DNA from: Akkermansia muciniphila
GTDB taxonomy: Bacteria; Verrucomicrobiota; Verrucomicrobiia; Limisphaerales; SXTU01
NCBI GenBank assembly: GCA_945872195.1
Contig: CAMBZO010000060.1
Span: forward strand, 1 to 10,021
Direction: 5' to 3'
DNA: 10,021 bases
Shown: piece after piece, positions 1 through 5,181 of the stretch
Layout: every line of letters starts with the position of its first letter
Numbering within the stretch: position 1 is the stretch's first letter
The notes under the pieces: model-generated
Database searches by the model: none
Told to the model about the DNA's origin: nothing
The model's input: the letters and a program-made list of their open reading frames with translations, nothing else
Program-made: the position numbers and the translations under genes

Positions 1-79
1 CTTCAAGAACCTCGGCGTGGACATGCGGCTCTCGGGCATCGAGCGCGAGGCGGAGATTGTGAAAGGGGTGTTGGCTTGA
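1..79 (+). CDS. 3' end of an unidentified gene
   Basis: An open frame enters from the left edge (first full codon at position 2) and gives 25 residues ending in IEREAEIVKGVLA before the TGA at 77-79. It contains no stop and its GC-rich third positions match the neighbouring genes, so it is probably the C-terminus of a real protein. The fragment is too short to assign to a family. Its stop codon shares the tetranucleotide TTGA with the start of the next gene, which implies co-transcription and probable translational coupling with yciH. Confidence 0.7.
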   Translation, partial: FKNLGVDMRLSGIEREAEIVKGVLA

Positions 80-471
80 GTAACGACAGACGTGTCCCCA
101 CGGATGGCGGACCGGCATTGAGTCATAATCCCTTCGCGGCGTTGTCCAGCGAAGGTCTCCCCTCCGCCCCTGAAAGTTCGCCGCAGGAATCTTCGTCCGC
201 AGCCGGGCCTGCACCGAAGCGAAAGAGCCGCGGGCGCGTGGACATCATCCGGCAGAAGGCCGGGCGCGGTGGCAAGACGGTGACGGTGGTCACGGGCTTT
301 GTGGGCATCGGCCTGCCGGAGAAGGAGCAACTGGCCAAGGCGATGCAACGCGCGTGCGGCTCCGGCGGCACGGTGAAAGAGGGCCGCATCGAGATTCAGG
401 GCGACCAGCGCGAGGTGGTGGCGAAGATTTTGACCGAGGCGAATTTCAAGCCGGTGTTCGCGGGCGGCTAG
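76..471 (+). CDS. yciH: SUI1/YciH-family translation initiation factor-like protein (eIF1 homologue)
   Basis: 131 residues. Residues about 1-62 are a low-complexity Ser/Pro/Ala-rich tail ending in a basic stretch (PKRKSRGR). Residues about 65-131 form the SUI1 fold: the basic GGKTVTVVTGF strand, GIGLPEKEQLAKAMQ, the glycine-rich turn CGSGGTVKEG, and the terminal IEIQGDQREVVAKIL helix region. Family members resemble eukaryotic/archaeal eIF1 and are thought to act on the 30S subunit to affect start-codon fidelity; the role in most bacteria is poorly defined. The start is a TTG at 76-78 that overlaps the upstream TGA (TTGA), the only start keeping the whole frame and typical of coupled genes. 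The N-terminal tail is longer than in E. coli YciH, where the domain occupies most of the protein. Family assignment is firm; function is inferred. Confidence 0.9.
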   Translation: MSNDRRVPTDGGPALSHNPFAALSSEGLPSAPESSPQESSSAAGPAPKRKSRGRVDIIRQKAGRGGKTVTVVTGFVGIGLPEKEQLAKAMQRACGSGGTVKEGRIEIQGDQREVVAKILTEANFKPVFAGG

Positions 472-528
472 CCGCGCAGTGACGATTTAGCTGCGGACGG
501 AGCGCCACCGTGCTTACCATGCGGGAGC

Positions 529-1389
529 ATGGCAAACATCGGCAGACGCAATCTTCTCTCGGTCGTTCGGGAAACCACCGCAGGTCTTTACCTCGACGGC
601 GGGGAGTTGGGCGAGCTGCTACTGCCCGGACGTTACATCCCGCGCGACCTTGTGCCGTCGGAGCCGCTCGACGTGTTCGTCTATCGCGATTCCGAGGACC
701 GGCTTGTCTGCACGACCGAGACGCCGCTGGTGATGGTGGGCGAGTTCGCGTGTCTGAACGTCGTCAGCGTGAACCGCGCGATCGGCGCGTTTCTGGACTG
801 GGGTTTACCCAAGGATTTATTGCTGCCGTTCCGTGAGCAGGACCCACAAGTGCGCGCGGGTCAGGCCGTCGTCGTGGCCGTCTATCTCGACGAGAAGACC
901 AACCGCATCGTGGCGTCGGCGCGACTGCGCAAGCACTTGAGCCGCGAGATGCCGAACTACCGCGACGGGCAGCCGGTGAATCTCCTCGTCACCGGCCCGA
1001 CGCCGATGGGCTACAACGCCATCGTCGAGGACGCCCACCTCGGCCTGCTCTATCACAACAACCTCGCGACGCCGCTCGCGACGGGGCAGCGGATCAATGG
1101 CTTTGTCCGCACGATTCGGGAGAACGGGAAGATTGACCTGAGCCTCGATGCGTCCGGCTACCGGCGCGTTGGCTTGTTGACTGAGCAGATTGTCCAAGCT
1201 CTTGAAGCTGCCGACGGGCGGCTGGACTTCGATGACGACAGCCCACCCGAGGTGGTTCGTGAAGCCTTCGGGGTGAGCAAGACCGCCTTCAAGCAGGCGC
1301 TCGGCACGCTCTATAAACAGCGGCGCATCCGGTTTCTAAGGCCAGGAATCCAGTTGCTCGACAACTCGTCGTGGTCGCCCGGCGATTGA
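529..1389 (+). CDS. cvfB: CvfB-like S1-domain RNA-binding protein (YitL family)
   Basis: 286 residues, close to the family's usual length of about 280-300. The architecture matches CvfB/YitL: OB/S1-like domains at about residues 5-65, 70-135 and 145-210, then a winged helix at about 220-278. Diagnostic pieces are FLDWGLPKDLLLPFREQ (residues 88-104), the third S1 strand set ending NGKIDLSLDASGYR, and the terminal segment with DDDSPPE, FGVSKTAFKQALGTLYK and IRF. In Firmicutes the protein binds RNA and influences virulence-factor expression; its role elsewhere is not known. The ATG at 529 is preceded at 521-526 by CGGGAG, one of the few plausible ribosome-binding sites here. A VF530-type gene follows after 3 nt, so the two are probably one transcript. 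Confidence 0.88.
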   Translation: MANIGRRNLLSVVRETTAGLYLDGGELGELLLPGRYIPRDLVPSEPLDVFVYRDSEDRLVCTTETPLVMVGEFACLNVVSVNRAIGAFLDWGLPKDLLLPFREQDPQVRAGQAVVVAVYLDEKTNRIVASARLRKHLSREMPNYRDGQPVNLLVTGPTPMGYNAIVEDAHLGLLYHNNLATPLATGQRINGFVRTIRENGKIDLSLDASGYRRVGLLTEQIVQALEAADGRLDFDDDSPPEVVREAFGVSKTAFKQALGTLYKQRRIRFLRPGIQLLDNSSWSPGD

Positions 1390-1392
1390 ATC

Positions 1393-1683
1393 ATGCCTGC
1401 GCCTACGTTTCATCCCCGCGACCCGCTGCACGGGATCACCCTCGCAACCATCGTGCAGCATCTGGCGGATCGTCACGGCTGGGCCGAGATGGCGCGACGC
1501 ATTCCAGTCCGATGTTTCATGTTCGACCCGACTGTTACCTCCAGCCTCAAGTTTCTGCGCAAGACACCCTGGGCGCGAGAGAAGGTTGAGAATTGGTTCA
1601 TACTGGAACTCCCGGAGCGACCGCCAGAACCGCGACCTGATCCACCTGTGCCGGGTGAAGACCGCCAGCCAGACGGGGTGTGA
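1393..1683 (+). CDS. VF530/DUF2132 family small protein
   Basis: 96 residues. Residues about 8-71 match the VF530 (DUF2132) family: DPLHGITLATIVQHL, a central GWAEMARRIPVRCF, then the very conserved SSLKFLRKTPWAREKVE. Structural work on Vibrio fischeri VF530 suggested a small alpha+beta fold with possible DNA binding, but the cellular role is unknown. From about residue 74 the protein ends in a Pro/Glu/Arg-rich tail (PERPPEPRPDPPVPGE) that is not part of the domain and is probably disordered. The ATG lies 3 nt after the cvfB stop with no separate ribosome-binding site, so translation probably depends on cvfB termination and reinitiation. Confidence 0.9.
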   Translation: MPAPTFHPRDPLHGITLATIVQHLADRHGWAEMARRIPVRCFMFDPTVTSSLKFLRKTPWAREKVENWFILELPERPPEPRPDPPVPGEDRQPDGV

Positions 1684-1688
1684 AGGGG

Positions 1689-1708
1689 GCTTGCTCTGCG
1701 CGGCAAGC
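1689..1708 (+). terminator. Possible hairpin after the VF530 gene
   Basis: GCTTGC (1689-1694) and GCAAGC (1703-1708) form a perfect 6-bp stem with an 8-nt loop, starting 6 nt after the VF530 stop. No T tract follows, so it is at best a weak or Rho-assisted terminator, or an mRNA 3'-end stabiliser. The rest of the 109-bp gap to the next gene shows nothing I can name. Confidence 0.3.
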
Positions 1709-1792
1709 GTGTGCAGCTTCGGGTAACTCAACACAGGCTGAAACGCGGGAGCGCATCCACGCGGGACAACCAAACCTCAACTGCCCATCATT

Positions 1793-2332
1793 ATGCTGCG
1801 TCTCGCCTCCTCCCTCCTCCTCATTTCCACAACCCTTGCCCTTGCGGCCATAGAGTCCGGTCCCGCCGTGGACAGCGCACTGCCCGAGCTGAAGGCCGAC
1901 GCCGTCACCGGCGATGACGCGGGCAAGAAAATCACCTTCACCACCACGCGCAAGGCCAAGCCGACAGTTTACGTTTTCATCCGCTCGGACAAGTTCGACC
2001 GCCCCATCGCGCGCTACCTCAAGGTCCTCGACAAGGCGCTCGCCGAACTGGGCAAGGGCACGCACATCGTCGCCGTGTGGATCACGGACGACGCCGACAA
2101 GACACGCGAGTATCTGCCCAAGGTGCAGCAGTCCATGAAGTTTGAGGCCACCACGCTCGCCCTTTACGCCGAGGACAAACTTGGCCCCAACGCGTGGGTG
2201 CTCAACGACCGCGCCCACGTCACCACCATCGTCACGGACGGCGTGAAGGTGAAGGCGCGCTTCGCCGAGCAGTCGCTCAACGAGACGAACGTCCCCGAGG
2301 TCACCGCCGCTCTGAAGCCGCTGCTGAAGTAG
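1793..2332 (+). CDS. Exported cysteine-free thioredoxin-fold-like protein of unknown function
   Basis: 179 residues. Residues 1-19 are a Sec-type signal peptide: MLRLASS, a hydrophobic core, and an ALA-type cleavage region. The body resembles a redoxin/AhpC-like thioredoxin fold: a leading LPELKADAVTGDDAGKKITF segment like the N-terminal strand of redoxins, KPTVYVFIRSDKFDRPIARYL (residues 57-77) where the beta strand and active-site helix should be, then HIVAVWITDD and a late VTTIVTDGVKV strand. There is no cysteine anywhere, so neither CxxC nor a peroxidatic Cys exists and redox catalysis is very unlikely. It may be a binding or structural derivative. The ATG at 1793 gives the signal peptide directly; no clear ribosome-binding site precedes it. 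It converges with the minus-strand gene downstream. The fold is inferred from pattern, not proven. Confidence 0.7.
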   Translation: MLRLASSLLLISTTLALAAIESGPAVDSALPELKADAVTGDDAGKKITFTTTRKAKPTVYVFIRSDKFDRPIARYLKVLDKALAELGKGTHIVAVWITDDADKTREYLPKVQQSMKFEATTLALYAEDKLGPNAWVLNDRAHVTTIVTDGVKVKARFAEQSLNETNVPEVTAALKPLLK

Positions 2333-2340
2333 CGCGGCGC

Positions 2341-2377
2341 GGCCGCTGAGAATCCCGTCACCGGGACGCGCGCGGCC
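2341..2377. terminator. Hairpin in convergent intergenic region (first)
   Basis: An inner perfect stem TCCCG (2353-2357)/CGGGA (2362-2366) closes a TCAC tetraloop and is nested inside GGCCGC (2341-2346)/GCGGCC (2372-2377). It lies just after the stop of the plus-strand exported protein and before the 3' end of the minus-strand gene, where a bidirectional terminator is expected. No T run follows, so intrinsic termination is uncertain. Confidence 0.4.
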
Positions 2378-2382
2378 TTGGT

Positions 2383-2401
2383 CACCGTCAAGGTCACGGT
2401 G
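2383..2401. terminator. Hairpin in convergent intergenic region (second)
   Basis: CACCGT (2383-2388) and ACGGTG (2396-2401) form a 6-bp stem with a 7-nt loop, 28 bp from the 3' end of the minus-strand gene. On the plus strand it is followed by TTGTT rather than a proper T tract. With the preceding hairpin it probably separates the two convergent genes. Confidence 0.35.
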
Positions 2402-2428
2402 TTGTTCGCGTTGCGGGTGGCGACGTGC

Positions 2429-2992
2429 TTACTTCGCCTTCGTTGTCAGGCCCATCAACGCCTTGGCGACAGTCTGAATGGCAGGGTCGTTCGCACCCGC
2501 AATGGTGAGCCCGTCCTTCACCCCCTGAATGGCGGCGGCAAGCTGCGGTGAACCAGCAGAGGCGTTCACCACACCCACCAACGCGCTCGCGAGCGCGGCC
2601 TGGTCGGCAGAGGAAATCTTCTTGCCCGCGAGGGCGTCAGCCACCGCGTTGGCAAGGCCCTGCACAGCCTCGGCGGATGGTTTGTTCGCGCCGAGGGCAA
2701 GCGCACCGAGATCCGTTGCGAGCTTGTCCTTGTGCTCCTGCGTGGCCTGCGGGCGGATCTTGATGCTCGAAAGGTCGGAGACAATTTTTGAGTAATTCGG
2801 CTGTGCGATGACGGTGCCTTGCGGCGCAGGCGCACCCACGGCAGGTTGCGCGCCGGGTGCGGGCGGCAGGTTCAGCGGGCGGCCAGCGGTTTCCTTCGCC
2901 CGCTGTTTGATGATGACGGCGGCCCCTTGCCCGAAGGCGCTGGACGCGGTGCAAACGGTGACAAAGGCGAGAGCGAGGAGGCGAACTTTCAT
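2429..2992 (-). CDS. Exported Ala-rich helical-repeat protein of unknown function
   Basis: 187 residues from the ATG at 2992-2990. That start gives a clean signal peptide (MKVRLLALAFVTVCTASSAFGQ, cleavage probably after about residue 20-22). The frame stays open a further 28 codons upstream to 3076, but that would bury the signal peptide behind a polar leader, so the shorter start is preferred. After the signal comes a Pro/Ala-rich linker (about 40-62), then an Ala/Leu-rich region (about 85-185) made of roughly 20-residue helix-turn units such as LANAVADALAGKKISSAD, LASALVGVVNASAGSPQ and LAAAIQGVKDGLTIAG. There are no catalytic motifs and no cysteine in the mature part. I do not recognise the family. 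It is divergent from mreB and probably periplasmic. Confidence 0.75.
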   Translation of the reverse strand: MKVRLLALAFVTVCTASSAFGQGAAVIIKQRAKETAGRPLNLPPAPGAQPAVGAPAPQGTVIAQPNYSKIVSDLSSIKIRPQATQEHKDKLATDLGALALGANKPSAEAVQGLANAVADALAGKKISSADQAALASALVGVVNASAGSPQLAAAIQGVKDGLTIAGANDPAIQTVAKALMGLTTKAK

Positions 2993-3012
2993 AAGTGGAT
3001 GCGTTGAGTCTG

Positions 3013-3036
3013 GCGCACCGTGCGCCTTCGGCACGG
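3013..3036. promoter_or_regulatory. Overlapping alternative hairpins in the leader of the minus-strand exported protein
   Basis: GCGCAC (3013-3018) can pair with GTGCGC (3020-3025), while CCGTGC (3018-3023) can pair with GCACGG (3031-3036). The two stems share bases 3018-3023, so they are mutually exclusive. They lie 21-44 nt upstream of the minus-strand start codon. The first has a loop of only one base and would form better as a DNA palindrome than as an RNA hairpin. No function can be assigned. Confidence 0.3.
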
Positions 3037-3088
3037 AGCTGTCAACGGGCGCTTCGCGATGATCCTTTCGTCCCAAAGCGGATGAAGA

Positions 3089-3118
3089 TTCGCAGCCAGC
3101 TCAGTTTGCACCTAAAAT
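3089..3118 (+). promoter_or_regulatory. Candidate mreB promoter 1 (upstream)
   Basis: A -10-like TAAAAT lies at 3113-3118, differing from TATAAT at one position. An 18-bp spacer separates it from a weak -35-like TTCGCA at 3089-3094. It sits in the locally AT-richer part of the divergent region, about 54 bp before the mreB ATG. Hexamer matches only; verrucomicrobial promoter consensus is not known to me. Confidence 0.3.
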
Positions 3119-3121
3119 AAC

Positions 3122-3150
3122 TTGCCCGCCCCAGAGGGGTCCCCTACGAT
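3122..3150 (+). promoter_or_regulatory. Candidate mreB promoter 2 with palindromic spacer
   Basis: TTGCCC (3122-3127) and TACGAT (3145-3150) are separated by exactly 17 bp, each matching the sigma-70 hexamer at 4 of 6 positions. The spacer holds the perfect palindrome AGGGG-T-CCCCT at 3135-3145, which overlaps the first base of the -10 hexamer. A repressor or activator binding there would control this promoter directly. Transcription would start about 15 bp before the mreB ATG, giving a very short leader, in keeping with the poor ribosome-binding site. Confidence 0.35.
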
Positions 3151-3171
3151 CGCGTGTAGTAAGCGCATTTC

Positions 3172-4200
3172 ATGTTGTCGCAACTTAAAAGCCTGTTCTC
3201 CAACGACATCGGGATAGACCTTGGGACCGCCAATTCCTTGGTCTACGTGCGCGATCAGGGGATTGTCTTGAGGGAACCCTCTGTCGTCGCCATTCAGGCG
3301 GGGACGACCAACGTGCTCGCCGTCGGTGAAGAGGCCAAGCGGATGCTCGGCCGCTGTCCTGGAAACATCATCGCCATCAGGCCCATGAAGGACGGGGTCA
3401 TCGCCGACTTCGAGATCACGGAGGCGATGCTGCGCCACTTCATTCAGAAGGTTCATCATCGCAAACTGATCGCGCCACGCGTGGTCGTCGCCGTGCCTTC
3501 GGGTATAACAGAGGTGGAACGACGTGCGGTGAAAGACTCCGCCACACACGCCGGGGCGCGGGAAGTTTATCTGATCGAGCAACCGATGGCGTCCGCCATT
3601 GGCGTCGGTCTGCCGGTGCATGAGCCGGCTGGCAACATGATAGTGGACATCGGCGGCGGCACCTGCGAGATCGCGATCATCTCGCTGGCAGGCATTGTGT
3701 TCAGCCGCAGTCTCCGCGTGGGCGGGGACGAGTTTGACGAGACGATCGTCGCGCACATGAAGCGCACTTACAATTTGATGATTGGCGAACGGACGGCGGA
3801 GGAAATCAAAATCCGCGTCGGTTCAGCCTTCCCGCTGGAGCAGGAACTCACGATGGAGGTCAAGGGCCGCGATTTAAGCGCGGGACTTCCCAAGACCATC
3901 ACCATCCGCTCAGAAGAGATTCGCGAAGCGTTGAAGGAACCCCTGTCGAGCATCTTGGAATCTGTCCGCATCACGCTGGAACGCTGCCCACCTGAACTGT
4001 CCGCGGACTTGATTGACCGAGGGATCGTTATGGCCGGCGGCGGGGCGTTGTTGCGGAACATTGACCGGCTCGTCGCGCAGGAAACCGGCTTGCCGGTTCA
4101 CATTGCCGATGATCCGCTGACCGCCGTGGCCGAAGGCACCGGTCGCGTCCTCCAAGAGCTCGCGTTCCTCAAGCGCGTCGCCACCTCCAGCACAGGCTGA
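3172..4200 (+). CDS. mreB: Rod-shape-determining actin homologue MreB
   Basis: 342 residues, normal for MreB (about 335-350). The N-terminal amphipathic helix (MLSQLKSLFS) should bind the inner membrane. The ATPase signatures follow in order: phosphate-1 DLGTANSLVYV (16-26), connect-1 VAVPSGITEVERRAV (106-120), the catalytic-Glu segment LIEQPMASAIG (134-144), phosphate-2 DIGGGTCEIAII (159-170), GGDEFD (184-189), and adenosine motif MAGGGALLRN (287-296). MreB polymerises on the cytoplasmic membrane face and directs lateral-wall synthesis through MreC, MreD, RodA and PBP2, all encoded next. The predicted catalytic Glu136 is kept, while the usual EEP is EQP and the usual GGGTTE is GGGTCE. The ATG at 3172 starts directly with the amphipathic helix; only a weak AGTAAG precedes it. 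Confidence 0.98.
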   Translation: MLSQLKSLFSNDIGIDLGTANSLVYVRDQGIVLREPSVVAIQAGTTNVLAVGEEAKRMLGRCPGNIIAIRPMKDGVIADFEITEAMLRHFIQKVHHRKLIAPRVVVAVPSGITEVERRAVKDSATHAGAREVYLIEQPMASAIGVGLPVHEPAGNMIVDIGGGTCEIAIISLAGIVFSRSLRVGGDEFDETIVAHMKRTYNLMIGERTAEEIKIRVGSAFPLEQELTMEVKGRDLSAGLPKTITIRSEEIREALKEPLSSILESVRITLERCPPELSADLIDRGIVMAGGGALLRNIDRLVAQETGLPVHIADDPLTAVAEGTGRVLQELAFLKRVATSSTG

Positions 4201-4206
4201 CCGTTC

Positions 4207-4224
4207 GCCCGCAACTCTGCGGGC
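4207..4224 (+). promoter_or_regulatory. Hairpin immediately before the mreC start
   Basis: GCCCGC (4207-4212) and GCGGGC (4219-4224) form a perfect 6-bp GC-only stem with loop AACTCT, ending one base before the mreC ATG. It occupies almost the whole 25-bp mreB-mreC gap and includes any GCGGG ribosome-binding sequence. It could limit mreC translation relative to mreB, or be opened by ribosomes finishing mreB. Confidence 0.4.
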
Positions 4225-4225
4225 C

Positions 4226-5062
4226 ATGCTGCGCAAGCCGCAATACATCGCGCTCGGAATCGTAGCGCTGCTCGGGCTGATACTTCTCAGCCTCTCTGAA
4301 TCCACGACCCAACGCGCAAAGATCACCCTCACCGGGTTGTTCCTCCCGCTGTTTGGCTTCACGGAGTCCACCCAGAGCGCTGCTCGCCACGCGGGCAACT
4401 CCATCGTTCCCCGCGAGGATCTCGTGCGCGAACTCAAACAACTCCGTGCGCAAAAGCAGGAGCTGGAGTTCACACTTACCCAGTTGCAGGAGGGTGCGCG
4501 CGAAAATGACGGCCTGCGCAAGCAAGCCGGCTTTCCTGCACGCTTGCCGTGGAAGCTTAAGCCCGCGCGCGTCATCGCCCGCGACCCGGCGAACTGGTGG
4601 CGCACCGTGTTCCTAGACGTGGGCAGCAAGGACGGCGTGCGCGTGGACATGCCCGTCATCACGCCGGAGGGACTCGTGGGCCGCGTGTCCGTCGTGGGCG
4701 CGTCGCGCTCGCAGGTGGTGCTGCTCGGTGACCAGAACTGCCGCGTCGCCGCGAAGGTGGATGAGACGAAAGAGAACGGCATCGTCGTGCCCTACGCGGC
4801 CGATCCCTCCATCGTGTCGCTCACTTATCTCTCGCGCGGCAGTCCGGTGAAGCCCGGCCAGTCCATCGTGACGAGCGGTCTCGAGTTGAAACCCGGAAAC
4901 CAGGTGCTCACCAGCGGTCTCGGCGGCGTGTTCCCGGCTGGCATCCGGATCGGGGAAATCGTGGACGTGCGCAGTGCCAGCTTCGGCCTCTATCAGGAAG
5001 CGCGCGTGAAACTCACGGTCAACCTCAACGCACTGGACCGAGTGTGGGTGGTAGCGCAATGA
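4226..5062 (+). CDS. mreC: Rod-shape-determining protein MreC
   Basis: 278 residues, in the family's usual range. A short cytoplasmic N-terminus is followed by one transmembrane helix (about 7-23), a periplasmic coiled coil (about 62-100, EDLVRELKQLRAQKQELEF), and the two-lobed beta domain (about 112-278). Family hallmarks are ARVIARDPANWWRTVFLDVG, the GxVGRV turn (EGLVGRVSVVG), LLGDQNCRVAAKV, and TSGLGGVFPAGIRIGEI. MreC forms a periplasmic scaffold that activates the PBP2-RodA pair. An oddity is that the KPG..(I/V)xTSGL segment occurs twice in tandem (residues 209-220 and 222-233). The ATG at 4226 lies 25 bp after mreB and directly behind a GC hairpin. It is followed not by a tight mreD but by a 115-bp repeat-bearing gap. 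Confidence 0.96.
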   Translation: MLRKPQYIALGIVALLGLILLSLSESTTQRAKITLTGLFLPLFGFTESTQSAARHAGNSIVPREDLVRELKQLRAQKQELEFTLTQLQEGARENDGLRKQAGFPARLPWKLKPARVIARDPANWWRTVFLDVGSKDGVRVDMPVITPEGLVGRVSVVGASRSQVVLLGDQNCRVAAKVDETKENGIVVPYAADPSIVSLTYLSRGSPVKPGQSIVTSGLELKPGNQVLTSGLGGVFPAGIRIGEIVDVRSASFGLYQEARVKLTVNLNALDRVWVVAQ

Positions 5063-5074
5063 AGACACTCTTCC

Positions 5075-5171
5075 GAGTTTTGAGCGTTGAGTTTCAAGTT
5101 GGGCGTTTGGACGCCGTGAGCGCTGCACCAGCGTTCAACAACTCAGAACTCAAAACCATGAACTCAAAACC
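5075..5171. repeat. Repeat-rich inverted-repeat element in the mreC-mreD gap
   Basis: The arms GTTTTGAG..TGAGTT (5077-5093) and its inverted counterpart (5140-5156) match at 14 of 17 positions. Between them are two perfect small hairpins: GGCGT-TTGG-ACGCC (5102-5115) and CGCTG-CAC-CAGCG (5121-5133). The right arm contains a 12-mer, GAACTCAAAACC, repeated directly at 5146-5157 and 5160-5171. The sequence is noticeably AT-richer at the arms than the surrounding genes. This architecture is typical of REP/MITE-like dispersed non-coding repeats; genome-wide copies cannot be tested here. Confidence 0.6.
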
Positions 5172-5181
5172 CCGTTCATGA
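5158..5181 (+). CDS. Putative 7-codon leader ORF coupled to mreD
   Basis: ATG at 5158 opens a frame of seven codons (MNSKPRS) that ends in TGA at 5179-5181, overlapping the mreD ATG (5178-5180) as ATGA. It lies inside the direct repeat of the preceding element. No ribosome-binding site is visible for it or for mreD. It may be chance, but the stop-start overlap would allow reinitiation at mreD. Treated as speculative. Confidence 0.25.
   Translation: MNSKPRS

Noticed and set aside
1598..2218. A 206-codon minus-strand frame opposite the VF530 gene end and the exported protein.
   Set aside because: The plus-strand proteins have a known family match and a signal peptide respectively; the minus translation has neither.
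2333..2428. The minus-strand reading NANNTVTLTVTKAARVPVTG between the convergent genes, which looks protein-like.
   Set aside because: It lies in another frame past the stop of the minus-strand gene, has no convincing start of its own, and the same bases form two hairpins. A decayed coding remnant is possible but unsupported.
3040..3045. A perfect TTGACA -35 box on the minus strand for the exported helical-repeat gene.
   Set aside because: No TATAAT-like hexamer is found 16-18 bp downstream; the positions are GC-rich hairpin sequence.
2993..3076. A longer N-terminus for the minus-strand exported protein, starting at 3076.
   Set aside because: The extra 28 residues are polar and would place the signal peptide internally; the ATG at 2992 gives a normal signal peptide at the N-terminus.
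3910..4782. A 290-codon minus-strand frame across the mreB-mreC junction.
   Set aside because: It overlaps two confident genes and contains no domain-like pattern.
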